Origin: Phycisphaera sp.
Lineage (GTDB): Bacteria > Planctomycetota > Phycisphaerae > Phycisphaerales > UBA1924
DNA length: 64,000 nt
Assembly: GCA_020639255.1 (NCBI GenBank)
Contig: JACKGZ010000003.1
Coordinates: forward strand, 310,001 to 374,000
Direction of reading: 5' to 3'
Shown here: positions 8,991 through 17,638 of the stretch, in pieces
Numbering within the stretch: the first letter of the stretch is position 1
How the letters are laid out: every line of letters begins with the position of its first letter
The notes under the pieces: generated by a model
Database searches by the model: none
The model's input: only the letters and a program-made list of their open reading frames with translations
Told to the model about the DNA's origin: nothing
Program-made: the position numbers and the translations under genes

Positions 8991-10100
8991 ATGCTCCTTG
9001 CGCTGACCGCTTGCGTGATCACCTCGCTCGTCTTGTCGCTCATCGCGACGGGTCTCGCGCGCAAGATCGGCGAGCATCTTTCCGCGATGGATGGACAAGG
9101 CGTCGCGGGGCAGGTCAAAGCCGAGCTCCGGCGCATCCCGAACACCGGCGGCATCGGGATCGCCCTCACGCTCATCGTCATGCTCGCGGGTGTGGGGCTT
9201 GCAGCCCAGTTCTGGCCCATGGCGACAAGCGAAGCCGACGTGCTCGGACAACTCGCATGGGGCGTGCGCGAGAACATGACGCTGCTCCTGGCCTTCCTCG
9301 GCGGGCTCGTTGTGATCCACGCGATCGGCGTCGTCGATGATCGCAAGCCCCTGCCCTGGCAGCCCAAGCTCTTGGCGATGGTGCTCGTGCCCGCAGGCGT
9401 CGCGTGGCTTTCGGACACACGCGTGCTCTCGCTCCTGGACTCCCACGTCGGGGGTGCGTGGCTCTCGGTGCTCGTGACAGCGCTCTGGTTCGCGGTCGTC
9501 ATGAACGCGATGAATTTCCTCGACAACATGGACGGCCTCGCCGGCGGGCTCGGAGCGATCGTCAGCGCCGGGCTGCTTGCCATAGCAGTCGTCAACGCAC
9601 AATGGATCATCGGAGCCGGGGCTGCGGTCCTGCTCGGCGCATGCCTCGGGTTCCTCCCCCACAACTTCCCGCGGGCCCGCGTCTTCATGGGCGACGGCGG
9701 CTCGCTGGTCGTCGGCTTCACCCTCGCCTTCCTGACCGTGCGACTCAACTACGTCGATTCGACACTGGGCAACACCCAGTGGCACTTGCTCTTCGTGCCC
9801 CTCGTGCTTCTGGCGATCCCGCTTTACGACTTTGCGAGCGTCGTGCTCATCCGCCTCTCGCAGGGCAAGTCCCCCTTCGTGGGCGATCTCCAGCACTTCT
9901 CACACCGCATGGCAAGGCGCGGCCTCGGGCGACGCGGTGCCGTGATCGCGATCTGGGTGCTCGCTGCGACCACGGGCGCGGGAGCCGTCGTCATGTCACG
10001 CTCCGAGCCCTGGCAGGCGGCCCTGATCGCAGGACAGACGCTCGCGGTGCTTGGGCTTATCGCCTATCTCGAGCGCGGCGTCCCGGAGCACACCCAGTGA
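8991..10100 (+). CDS. WecA/MraY-family undecaprenyl-phosphate sugar-1-phosphate transferase
   Basis: A 369-aa polytopic enzyme that moves a UDP-HexNAc sugar-1-phosphate to undecaprenyl phosphate on the cytoplasmic face of the membrane, starting a lipid-linked glycan. Motifs in order: IPNTGGIGI at 49-57, GVVDDRK at 113-119 (metal-binding Asp pair), NFLDNMDGLAGG at 175-186 (catalytic region), FMGDGGS at 232-238 and a final HFSHRMARRGL (His/Arg of the nucleotide loop). The MDGLAGG variant and context point to the WecA/TagO side rather than MraY of peptidoglycan synthesis. The next gene starts inside its stop codon and is an O-antigen-ligase-like protein, which fits a surface glycan pathway. The exact sugar cannot be read. 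Confidence 0.88.
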   Translation: MLLALTACVITSLVLSLIATGLARKIGEHLSAMDGQGVAGQVKAELRRIPNTGGIGIALTLIVMLAGVGLAAQFWPMATSEADVLGQLAWGVRENMTLLLAFLGGLVVIHAIGVVDDRKPLPWQPKLLAMVLVPAGVAWLSDTRVLSLLDSHVGGAWLSVLVTALWFAVVMNAMNFLDNMDGLAGGLGAIVSAGLLAIAVVNAQWIIGAGAAVLLGACLGFLPHNFPRARVFMGDGGSLVVGFTLAFLTVRLNYVDSTLGNTQWHLLFVPLVLLAIPLYDFASVVLIRLSQGKSPFVGDLQHFSHRMARRGLGRRGAVIAIWVLAATTGAGAVVMSRSEPWQAALIAGQTLAVLGLIAYLERGVPEHTQ

Positions 10101-12295
10101 GGCGGGCACGCATCGACTGGATCGGGCTCACGCTCATCGCCTGGTCGGCTCTCGCCCACGCGATGACCATGGCAGAGCCCCTGCCCGGATGGGACGCCGA
10201 CCCGACGCGTATCGTGATCGCGATCATTGGCGTCGGCCCAACGAGCTCGCTCCTGATCGACGCCCTCGCCTGGCTCGGCGCGGGATTGGTCCTGATGAGC
10301 CCCCGGAGTCGGCGCAACGAACCTTTGGCTCTTCTTGCGATGCTCGGCGCGGTGTTCGTGCTCGTGCGCACATTGGCGCTCGATGCGCAGGACGTCGAGG
10401 CGATCCGGATCGCTTCGAGTTGGGCCTCCGGGTGGGCGTCGTTCGCTGCGATTACGAGCCTCGCGCACAGGCGAAGCGTGCGGATGGTTCTGGGATCAGT
10501 GCTGCTTGCGAGCGTTGCGATGCTCGCTGCCAAGGGCCTCGTGCAGGTCTTCGTCGAGCATCCGCTCATGCTCCAGCAGTTCGACACCAACAAGGATGCC
10601 AGCCTGATCGCCCAAGGCTTCCAGCCCGGCTCCGAGCAGGCGTTGATCTATGAACGTCGCCTGCGCCAGCCCGACCCGACCGGATGGTTCGGGCTCAGCA
10701 ACGTGCTGGCGACATTCCTCGCGGTCGGCTCGACGTCGTTGCTCTTTGCGGGGCTCTCGGTCAAAGGATTGGCCCGCACGGTGCTCGTCCTTGCGTCGAT
10801 CTGCATCGGGGTTGTCCTGCTCCTGACGGGCTCGAAGGCGGGCATCGGCGTCGCCGGGCTGGGCGTGATCGCGGGGCTCGTGATGCGATTCGTCCCGAGC
10901 CGGTTCGCCCGCTTCCTGATCCTGGGGCTCGTTGCGCTGCCCACGATCGCGGTCGTTGCCCGAGGCATGACGGGCCTGCCCGAGGGAGAGAAGTCGCTGC
11001 TCTTCCGCTGGTTCTACGCCGAGGGAGCCGCCCGTGTCACAATCGGCTCGCTCCCCTTTGGCACCGGGCCCGCGGGCTTCCAGGAGGCGTACCAACTCCA
11101 CAAGCCGGCGCTGGCTACCGAGGATGTCACCAGCCCGCACATGATCCTGTGGGACTATGCCGCGACACTCGGGGTGATCGGCTTGCCCCTGATCGGCGCG
11201 CTGCTCTGGACGCTCTGGCGAATCGTCTGCACGAAGAACATCCCTACATCACGCACGCACTCATCCAACCGACTGAGGCACTTCCGACCACTGATCCTGA
11301 TCATGCTCATCGCACCGGTACTGCTGGGTGTCTGGCTCGAATCGCAGGCGACCACGATCGAATCGGCGTTCGGTCGGCTTGTCGGCCTGGTCGGCTGGGG
11401 CGGTCTTGCCATGCTGCTCGTCTGGGTCGGCCAGCCGAGTCGGCTCGTGCTGGCGGTGTCGGGCGTGGTCATCCTCTGCCACGCGCAACTGGACATGGCC
11501 TTGTCGCTCCCGGGTTCCGCGACGCTCGGGCTCTGTTTGCTCGGATTGGTGGCTGATGGTCGCGGGAGTCGCCGAGTCCGGATGCCAGGGCTGATCCTCA
11601 CCGGGATGGGCTTGGCGGGCTTGGCGATGTGCATCGCACTGGTATCGGGTGTTTGGAGCTGGGAGTCAAAGCTCCGCTCGTCGAGCGCCCGCTTGGGTGA
11701 GGTCGTCTCGGCCCGGGAATCGCTGCTCGACCCGACCCCGGCGGATCTCCGCGAGCTTCAGATCAGGCAGATGCAGGCGCTGCTGACAGGTTTCGATGAA
11801 CTCATCGAGGCCGCCAAGGCCAAGCCCGCCGACGGCAGGACCGCCTCGGAGGCAGCCAAGGTCGGAGTTCTGCTCGCCAACGCAGCCGGTCAAGCGAGGC
11901 GTGAGGATGAAGCCGAGGTATTCGTAGCGAGGTCGATCGAGGTGCTCGCCGCCTCATACGCAGCCCGCCCTCGTGCGGGTCTTGCGGCCCAGATCGGGAA
12001 CCTCGGCCTGCTCCGGGCTCAGATCGCCGAGTCGATGGGCGAGCCCGCCGAGCGTGTCCGAGAACTCCGGGATGGAGCAATCGCGAGCTTGGTCGAGGCG
12101 TCCGAGCGTACACCGCGTTCCGCCCGGCATCCCGCCCAGCTCGCCTTGACGCTTTCTGAACTGGGTGATTCGGACGGGGCCCGGCAGTGGGCGAGCCGTG
12201 CGATCGAACTCGACGAGGCCACGGGCCTCGATCCGCTGTCGGCGCTGCCCGAGTCCACCCGCCAGCGGCTCGAGGGGATCGCCCGGGGGCCTTGA
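10097..12295 (+). CDS. O-antigen ligase-like membrane protein with C-terminal helical-repeat domain
   Basis: A 732-aa protein. The GTG at 10097 overlaps the previous stop by 4 nt (GTGA), which fixes the start. The first ~500 residues hold about 12 hydrophobic segments and the Wzy_C-type features: a large periplasmic loop after GMTGLPEGEKSLLFRWF and the FGTGPAGFQEAYQLHKP signature typical of O-antigen ligases and polymerases. Residues of roughly 530-732 are soluble, Ala-rich and helical, and look like degenerate TPR repeats (GDSDGARQWASRAIELD). It likely joins or polymerises glycan on the undecaprenyl carrier in the periplasm. It is the last gene of the ispH operon. Confidence 0.8.
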   Translation: MRRARIDWIGLTLIAWSALAHAMTMAEPLPGWDADPTRIVIAIIGVGPTSSLLIDALAWLGAGLVLMSPRSRRNEPLALLAMLGAVFVLVRTLALDAQDVEAIRIASSWASGWASFAAITSLAHRRSVRMVLGSVLLASVAMLAAKGLVQVFVEHPLMLQQFDTNKDASLIAQGFQPGSEQALIYERRLRQPDPTGWFGLSNVLATFLAVGSTSLLFAGLSVKGLARTVLVLASICIGVVLLLTGSKAGIGVAGLGVIAGLVMRFVPSRFARFLILGLVALPTIAVVARGMTGLPEGEKSLLFRWFYAEGAARVTIGSLPFGTGPAGFQEAYQLHKPALATEDVTSPHMILWDYAATLGVIGLPLIGALLWTLWRIVCTKNIPTSRTHSSNRLRHFRPLILIMLIAPVLLGVWLESQATTIESAFGRLVGLVGWGGLAMLLVWVGQPSRLVLAVSGVVILCHAQLDMALSLPGSATLGLCLLGLVADGRGSRRVRMPGLILTGMGLAGLAMCIALVSGVWSWESKLRSSSARLGEVVSARESLLDPTPADLRELQIRQMQALLTGFDELIEAAKAKPADGRTASEAAKVGVLLANAAGQARREDEAEVFVARSIEVLAASYAARPRAGLAAQIGNLGLLRAQIAESMGEPAERVRELRDGAIASLVEASERTPRSARHPAQLALTLSELGDSDGARQWASRAIELDEATGLDPLSALPESTRQRLEGIARGP

Positions 12296-12320
12296 ATCGT
12301 CTCTGCGGGGGCCTAGCATA
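12292..12320 (+). promoter_or_regulatory. Probable sigma-70-type promoter for fusA
   Basis: TTGAAT at 12292-12297, a 17-nt spacer and TAGCAT at 12315-12320 (each 4/6 to consensus, optimal spacing). It overlaps the end of the preceding gene and would give a fusA leader of about 295 nt. Confidence 0.45.
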
Positions 12321-12621
12321 CACCGAGCCCCTGTGCAAGCGGGATCGGGCATTCTTGGCGAATGCTGGAAAGCCTGTTCAGAACTGGCTTTGCGAGCCCG
12401 ATCGGATTGGACGAACGCGTATGGAAGACGACGAAGACACGCCGACCCAACGCTCCTGATCAGCGTCCACGCACGCTCACATTCAAAGCGACCACCGGGG
12501 AACGCGACGCGGGCTCCGGATTCACAGAAGACACCGAACCCAAGGACACAGATGCCCCCGTTGCCAGGGTTGGCCAGCGGGCATCGCAGACAGAGCGCCA
12601 GCCGTTTGAAGGACCAACGTC
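12321..12621 (+). other. Intergenic leader upstream of fusA
   Basis: About 300 nt without a supportable gene. Beyond the promoter at its left end it holds a small inverted repeat (GCATTC-TTGGC-GAATGC, 12350-12366) with no T run, and AAGGA 9 nt before the fusA ATG. I see no riboswitch or ribosomal-protein site that I can name. Confidence 0.5.
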
Positions 12622-14739
12622 ATGACCATTGACAAGAAACAGATCCGCAACATCGGTATTGCCGCCCATATCGATGCCGGCAAGACCACCGTCACCGAAC
12701 GCATCCTGTTCTACTCGGGCAAGAACTACAAGCTCGGCGAGGTGCACGAGGGCACCGCGACCATGGACTTCCTCCAGGAAGAGCAGGAGCGCGGCATCAC
12801 CATCCAGTCGGCTGCGACCACATGTCCGTGGTCGAAGGACGGCAAGGAGTACAAGATCAACCTGATCGACACCCCGGGCCACGTGGACTTCACCATCGAA
12901 GTCGAGCGTTCGCTCCGTGTGCTCGACGGCGCGGTCGCAGTGTTCGACGGCAAAGAGGGCGTCGAGGCCCAGTCCGAGACCGTCTGGCGTCAGGCCGACC
13001 GCTACAAGGTTCCGCGCATGTGCTTCATCAATAAGATGGACAAGCTCGGTGCCGACTTCGACTTCAGCTTCAACTCGATCAAGAAGCGCCTCGGCGCCAA
13101 CCCGATCGCGGTGCAGATCCCCATCGGTCACGGCAACGAGCTCGAGGGCATCATCGATCTGCTCGGCATGAAGGCGTACTACTTCGACACCGAGAGCCAG
13201 GGCGCCAAGGTGACCGAGAAAGACATCCCGGCCGATCAAGCCGATCGCGTCGCCCAATGGCGCCACGAGCTCATCGAGTCGGCCGTCGCACTCGATGACA
13301 ACCTGATGGAGCAGTACCTCGAGGACGAGGACTCGATCACAGTCGATCAGATCAAGGCCGCCCTCCGCAAGGGCACCATCGCACTGCAGTGCAACCCCGT
13401 CTTCTGCGGCTCGGCCCTCAAGAACGTCGGTGTGCAGCGCCTGCTCGACGGCGTCATCGACTACCTCCCCAACCCGACCGAGGTGCCCGAGGTCGAGGGC
13501 GAGAACCCCCGCGACAAGGAAGAGAAGCTCAAGCGTCCCCACTCGGATAACGCGCCGTTCTCCGCGCTCGTCTTCAAGGTCGTCAGCGACACCCACGGCG
13601 ACCTCACCTACATGCGTATCTACTCGGGCATCCTCAAGAAGGGCTCGCGCGTGATCAACCCCGGCAACGGGAAGAAGGAGAACGTCAGCCGCATCTTCGA
13701 GATGCACGCCAAGGACCGCCAGCCGCTCGAAGAGGTCGGCGCGGGCAACATCGTCGCGGTCGTGGGCATCAAGGACTCGATCACGGGCGACACGCTCTGT
13801 GACCAGGACGAGCCCATCATCCTCGAGCGCATGGACTTCCCCGAGCCCGTGATCTCGATGTCGATCGAGCCGAACACGGCCGACGACAACCGCAAGCTGG
13901 GCGAGGCGCTCGTCACGATCCGCCGCGAAGACCCCAGCTTCCAGAGCCACTACGACGACGAGACGGGCCAGACCATCATCGCGGGCATGGGTGAGCTTCA
14001 CCTCGAGATCATCAAGAACCGCCTCGTGCGCGACATGAAGATCGGCGTGCAGGTCGGCAAGCCCCGCGTGTCGTACCGCGAAGCCATCGGCGGCTCGGCC
14101 CAGAACATCCAGGGCAAGTTCAAGAAGCAGACCGGTGGCCGCGGCCAGTTCGGTGACGTCACCATCAACATCAAGCCCTTCTCCAAGGAGGAGGCCGAGG
14201 AAGCCGGTCTCAACTTCAAGGAGAATATCGCCTTCGAGAACAAGATCATCGGCGGCAAGATTCCGAAAGAGTTCATCCCGTCGGTCGAGTACGGCATTCG
14301 CCAGACGGCGCTCAGCGGCATCACCGCGGGCTACCCGCTCATCAACGTCAAGGTCGAGCTCATCGACGGCTCGTACCACACCGTGGACTCGAGCCAGGTG
14401 GCGTTCGAGCAGGCCGCTCGTTTGGCGCTGCGTGAGGCCGTCAGCAAGGCAGGCAGCGTGCTGCTCGAGCCGATCATGAAGGTCGTGATCCTGACGCCGG
14501 ACGAGTACCTCGGCAACATCACGGGCGACATGGCCAGCCGTCGCGGCATGATCACCGACACCGAGGACCGCGGCCACGTCAAGGTGGTCAACGCCGAGGT
14601 GCCGCTGTCGGAGATGTTCGGCTACACAACCGTTCTCCGCGGCATGTCGCAGGGCCGCGCGGCGAACTCGATGGAGTTCCTCGCCTACCGCCCGATGCCC
14701 CCGAGCCTCCAGGCCGAGCTCGTCAAGAGCGGCGGCTGA
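12622..14739 (+). CDS. fusA: Translation elongation factor G
   Basis: EF-G is the GTPase that drives ribosomal translocation and, with RRF, ribosome recycling. The 705-aa length is normal for full EF-G. G domain motifs: AHIDAGKTT at 15-23 (P-loop), GIT at 58-60 followed by IQSAATT (switch I), DTPGH at 83-87 (switch II) and NKMD at 137-140. Domain IV and V features are present near the C-terminus (GDMASRRG, MFGYTTVLRGMSQGRA). AAGGA precedes the ATG. It stands alone, not in an rpsL-rpsG-fusA-tuf operon, and a strong terminator follows. Planctomycetes usually carry several EF-G paralogues, so whether this is the main copy cannot be decided from one window. Confidence 0.95.
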   Translation: MTIDKKQIRNIGIAAHIDAGKTTVTERILFYSGKNYKLGEVHEGTATMDFLQEEQERGITIQSAATTCPWSKDGKEYKINLIDTPGHVDFTIEVERSLRVLDGAVAVFDGKEGVEAQSETVWRQADRYKVPRMCFINKMDKLGADFDFSFNSIKKRLGANPIAVQIPIGHGNELEGIIDLLGMKAYYFDTESQGAKVTEKDIPADQADRVAQWRHELIESAVALDDNLMEQYLEDEDSITVDQIKAALRKGTIALQCNPVFCGSALKNVGVQRLLDGVIDYLPNPTEVPEVEGENPRDKEEKLKRPHSDNAPFSALVFKVVSDTHGDLTYMRIYSGILKKGSRVINPGNGKKENVSRIFEMHAKDRQPLEEVGAGNIVAVVGIKDSITGDTLCDQDEPIILERMDFPEPVISMSIEPNTADDNRKLGEALVTIRREDPSFQSHYDDETGQTIIAGMGELHLEIIKNRLVRDMKIGVQVGKPRVSYREAIGGSAQNIQGKFKKQTGGRGQFGDVTINIKPFSKEEAEEAGLNFKENIAFENKIIGGKIPKEFIPSVEYGIRQTALSGITAGYPLINVKVELIDGSYHTVDSSQVAFEQAARLALREAVSKAGSVLLEPIMKVVILTPDEYLGNITGDMASRRGMITDTEDRGHVKVVNAEVPLSEMFGYTTVLRGMSQGRAANSMEFLAYRPMPPSLQAELVKSGG

Positions 14740-14781
14740 GAACGCTTACCAGATCCCTCAACGAGGGTCCGAAAAAACCTC

Positions 14782-14812
14782 ACCCGCTCGGCTCAGCCGG
14801 GCGGGTTTTTTT
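14782..14812 (+). terminator. Rho-independent terminator after fusA
   Basis: CCCGCTCGGC, loop TCA, GCCGGGCGGG: a 10-bp stem with one G-T pair, an extra A-T at the base and seven Ts directly after (14806-14812). It lies 43 nt after the fusA stop and ends its transcript. Confidence 0.92.
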
Positions 14813-14904
14813 GTGCACCGGTCATATGGTTGTCAATGCTTGTCTGCGGCTGCCGATAGACACAACCGGCCCATTCCGCGCCGGACTCTCGGAGAAGATG
14901 AACC

Positions 14905-15531
14905 ATGGATTCACAGCGATATCAGACTGTTCTGCTCTTTGGCGCACCCGGCGCCGGCAAGGGCACGCAGGGCGCGATCCTCGGACGCATCCCGGGGTTC
15001 TTTCACCTCTCCTGCGGCGAGGTCTTCCGCTCGCTCGATATTCACTCTGAGCTTGGTTCTGTCTTTTATGAGTATTCCTCCAAGGGCGAGCTCGTGCCCG
15101 ACGATGTCACCGTCAAGATGTGGGCGGAGAACATGCACGCACAGACCGTGCTGAGCCTCTACAAGCCGCACGACGACCTGCTGCTCCTCGACGGCATCCC
15201 CCGCAATGTCAAGCAGGCAGAGATCATGGAGAAGTACATCAAGGTACTCGGGATTATCCATCTTGTGTGCCGCGACAAGGAAGCGATGATCAAGCGTCTG
15301 CGTCGGCGCGCACTCAAGGAAAACCGCATCGACGACGCGCAGGAAGATGTGATCCGCAGGCGATGGGATATCTATGAGCGTGAAACAGCGCCTGTGTTGG
15401 ATTTCTATCCCAAGAATCTGATCCACGAGGTCGATGCTGTCGGATCTCCATCGTCGGTGCTCCAGCACGTGCTGCAAGTCGTCGTGCCGATCCAGGATTC
15501 GCACTTCAACAACCCGATCTCAGGCGAATAG
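14905..15531 (+). CDS. Adenylate kinase-type nucleoside monophosphate kinase (short LID)
   Basis: A 208-aa P-loop kinase of the AMP/UMP kinase family, interconverting AMP and ATP with 2 ADP. GAPGAGKGTQ (13-22) is the P-loop; HLSCGEVFR (34-42) aligns with the NMP-binding sDlfR region; LLDGIPRN (94-101) is the DGFPR motif; RLRRRAL...DVIRRR is the LID-flanking arginine region. The LID insert with zinc cysteines of long adenylate kinases is absent, so it is a short-form enzyme. DGIPRN, CGEVFR and a long polar C-terminus deviate from housekeeping Adk, so substrate specificity may differ. GGAGAAG stands upstream of the ATG. It converges with the GT4 gene, 2 nt apart. Confidence 0.82.
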   Translation: MDSQRYQTVLLFGAPGAGKGTQGAILGRIPGFFHLSCGEVFRSLDIHSELGSVFYEYSSKGELVPDDVTVKMWAENMHAQTVLSLYKPHDDLLLLDGIPRNVKQAEIMEKYIKVLGIIHLVCRDKEAMIKRLRRRALKENRIDDAQEDVIRRRWDIYERETAPVLDFYPKNLIHEVDAVGSPSSVLQHVLQVVVPIQDSHFNNPISGE

Positions 15532-15533
15532 CG

Positions 15534-16706
15534 CTACCTCCGACTGCAAACACGCTTGGCTGCATATCGCACGGCGTCGACGTAGCCGTCGACCATGTTT
15601 CCGAGCGAGAACCGCTCGGTCGCAGTTGCGTGCGCAGCCTGCGATAGGCGGCTACGCAGATCGTGGTCCGTGAGCAGAATCTCAAGCTTCGCTGCCAAAT
15701 CGTCGACATCGCCGTCGCGGTAGAAGAAACCGTTCTCGCCGTCGCGGAGGGCCTCGATCTCGGGGTTCTGGGCCTCGACGCGGGCGCTGGTGACAACGGG
15801 GAGCCCGTAGCCCATGCCGTGCAGGATGCTCAGCCCGATGTTGGCCGGGTAGCAGAACGCCGTCGAGACCATGAACCACGGTGCGCTGATCTCTTCGTCG
15901 TAGATCGCCCCGAGAAACCGCACGCGTTCCGTAAGCCCGCGTTCTGCCGCGAGCGATTCGAGACGCTCGCGATCAGGGCCCTTCCCGATGATCGCCACGA
16001 CGAGCGACGGGAACGCTTTCGACAGCTTGGCCTGCGCTTCGATCAACAGATCGACCCGGTTGGCCTCTTCGAGTCTCGAAACAAAGAGCAGCACCGGTGC
16101 GTCGCCGAGGCCCTGCTCTTTGCGGAATCCCGCGATCCGTTCAGGCCGATCGACCCAATCCGCGCGGGCGGCCTGTATCGGTGACTGATCGATCGCATTG
16201 AGCGCCACGAACACCCGATCGGGGTCGAAGCCGCTGCGAACGTATGCGTCGGCGGCCGTGTGGTTATAGAAGAGCAGCGCGTCGGCGAGCTTGGCAACGG
16301 CCGACCTGGCCTTGGATCTCCAGCCGGCATCCTGCTTCGAGTAGCCGTGCCCCCAGAGCACCGTCCCGACGCCGTTCCGCCGCGCTTTGAGCAGCGCCGG
16401 AATAAGGCTCGCGTAATGCAGATCCCACGAGAGAGACAGCACATCGGCCCGGTCGCGGTCGGCGTACTCGAGTTGCGGCCTGTGCCAGAGCATCGCGCGG
16501 CCGAGCATCCGCTTCTCTCTCATTGGGACGAACTCGGCCGCGAATCCGTCCGCGTCAACGTTCGGGATGCCGTCGCGTTCGCCGTAGATCAGCTTGAAAT
16601 CGATGCCGGGCCGAGACGCGAGCTCGCGGAAGACCGGCACGCGGTACTTGGCGAGCGAAGGCTGCTGCACAACGAGTCGCAACGGCTTGTCTGGCTGCTG
16701 ATCCAC
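15534..16706 (-). CDS. GT4-family glycosyltransferase
   Basis: A 390-aa GT-B glycosyltransferase. The C-terminal Rossmann half is typical: LLFVSRLEEANRVDLLIEA, VVAIIGKGPDRERLESLA, RVRFLGAIYDEE, then a donor-binding region with PEIEALRDGENGFFY near 325-345. The N-terminal acceptor half starts LRLVVQQPSLAKYRVPVFREL. GTG at 16706 is the start, with GGAG 6 nt upstream. The usual GGxxEP of GT4 is replaced by LGMGYGLPVV-like sequence, so donor prediction is unsafe. Its start is 50 nt from the divergent pseudopilin. It may serve the same surface-glycan pathways as the two glycan operons, but nothing here proves that. Confidence 0.85.
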   Translation of the reverse strand: MDQQPDKPLRLVVQQPSLAKYRVPVFRELASRPGIDFKLIYGERDGIPNVDADGFAAEFVPMREKRMLGRAMLWHRPQLEYADRDRADVLSLSWDLHYASLIPALLKARRNGVGTVLWGHGYSKQDAGWRSKARSAVAKLADALLFYNHTAADAYVRSGFDPDRVFVALNAIDQSPIQAARADWVDRPERIAGFRKEQGLGDAPVLLFVSRLEEANRVDLLIEAQAKLSKAFPSLVVAIIGKGPDRERLESLAAERGLTERVRFLGAIYDEEISAPWFMVSTAFCYPANIGLSILHGMGYGLPVVTSARVEAQNPEIEALRDGENGFFYRDGDVDDLAAKLEILLTDHDLRSRLSQAAHATATERFSLGNMVDGYVDAVRYAAKRVCSRR

Positions 16707-16744
16707 CCACGTCTCCGGCTCGCTCCGACCCGGGCCGGATGCAT

Positions 16745-16750
16745 TACGAT
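16745..16750 (+). promoter_or_regulatory. -10-like hexamer TACGAT just before the pseudopilin start
   Basis: TACGAT (4/6 to consensus, with the T-A-A-T anchors) is followed by 6 nt and then ATG at 16757, with no Shine-Dalgarno in that gap. The position fits a leaderless transcript. Confidence 0.35.
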
Positions 16751-16756
16751 GGGTTC

Positions 16757-17638
16757 ATGATACCCCTGCGCCGCGGATTCACGCTGATCGAGCTGCTCGT
16801 CGTCATCGCGATCATCGCGCTGCTCGTGGGCATCTTGCTGCCCACGCTCGCCGGCGCTCGCCTCTCAGCCCGGAGCCTCGCCTGCGGCGCCAAGCTCAAG
16901 CAGATCGGCGTCGCGACGTCCATGTACCTCGATGATTACCACAATGCACTGCCGCAGGTGCTCGTCGATGTCGCTCCGGGTTTCTCGTCACCCGTCGGCG
17001 CTCTGTTCGGCGGGAAGAAGGGCCAGCTCCCATTCCTCGGTATCGACGAGTACGGCGCCGAGCGTCGGCCGCTCAACAGCTATCTCGTCGACCGCGTGCC
17101 GATCCCCGACGCGCAGGAGGGCGTGGACGAGATGCCCGAGTTCGAATCGCCGCTCGACCGCGGGGCCGACGACACGGGCCTGCCGATCCCGCAGTTCGCA
17201 CGCACGGACTCGATGTACGACATGATCGGCTCAAGCTACACGCTCAACGACCACGCCCCGGACGGCGACCCCTCGCAAGACGTCCTGCCCACGCTCGTGC
17301 CGCAGACGGGCGGGCCGATGCCATACATCATCGACACCTCGCGCACGCTGCTGATCGCATCGCAGACGATCTACAACTACGACGACGGCGGTGATCGCAA
17401 GCAGCACTGGTACGGCAAAGAGAGCCGATCGAACGCCGAGATCGCGGCGAGCGTGCTCTTCGCGGATTTCCACGTTGGCGTGCGCCTGCCTGTGCCGGAC
17501 GATCGCAGCGCGACAACGCGCGATTACACGTTCCTGCCCAGGCCAAGCTGGGACACGCGCACCGGGGCGGCTACTGCCCCCGGTCTCGACGCCCCGGCTC
17601 CGGATCACCCGGCCCGCGTGAGGGCGACGTCGCGGTGA
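16757..17638 (+). CDS. Pseudopilin-like protein (type II secretion prepilin N-terminus)
   Basis: A 293-aa protein whose start at 16757 gives the short leader MIPLRRG before F|TLIELLVVIAIIALLVGILLPTL. Gly at -1 and Glu at mature position 5 are canonical for prepilin peptidase. The helix is followed by ACGAKLKQIGVATSMYLDDYHNALPQ, the usual post-helix segment of planctomycete DUF1559-like proteins, and the C-terminal FADFHVGVRLP replaces the H-Xn-DG tail. GC is high, unlike the pseudopilin at 4295-5410. Its 3' end overlaps the convergent transglutaminase-like gene by 68 nt. It is likely an envelope pseudopilin; partners are unknown. Confidence 0.82.
   Translation: MIPLRRGFTLIELLVVIAIIALLVGILLPTLAGARLSARSLACGAKLKQIGVATSMYLDDYHNALPQVLVDVAPGFSSPVGALFGGKKGQLPFLGIDEYGAERRPLNSYLVDRVPIPDAQEGVDEMPEFESPLDRGADDTGLPIPQFARTDSMYDMIGSSYTLNDHAPDGDPSQDVLPTLVPQTGGPMPYIIDTSRTLLIASQTIYNYDDGGDRKQHWYGKESRSNAEIAASVLFADFHVGVRLPVPDDRSATTRDYTFLPRPSWDTRTGAATAPGLDAPAPDHPARVRATSR

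Noticed and set aside
8184..9896. A 570-codon open frame on the minus strand across the YwaF-like and WecA-like genes
   Set aside because: Its sequence is highly charged (Glu/Asp/Arg/His), with no domain or ribosome site, while the plus strand has coupled membrane genes with recognisable motifs.
12350..12366. Inverted repeat GCATTC-TTGGC-GAATGC upstream of fusA as a terminator
   Set aside because: The stem is only 6 bp and no T run follows; it is not supported as a terminator.
12460..14577. A 705-codon open frame antisense to fusA
   Set aside because: It is the mirror image of the real gene: GC-rich codon bias keeps the antisense frame open. The translation is Leu/Val/Asp-rich without any domain, and fusA on the other strand is unmistakable.
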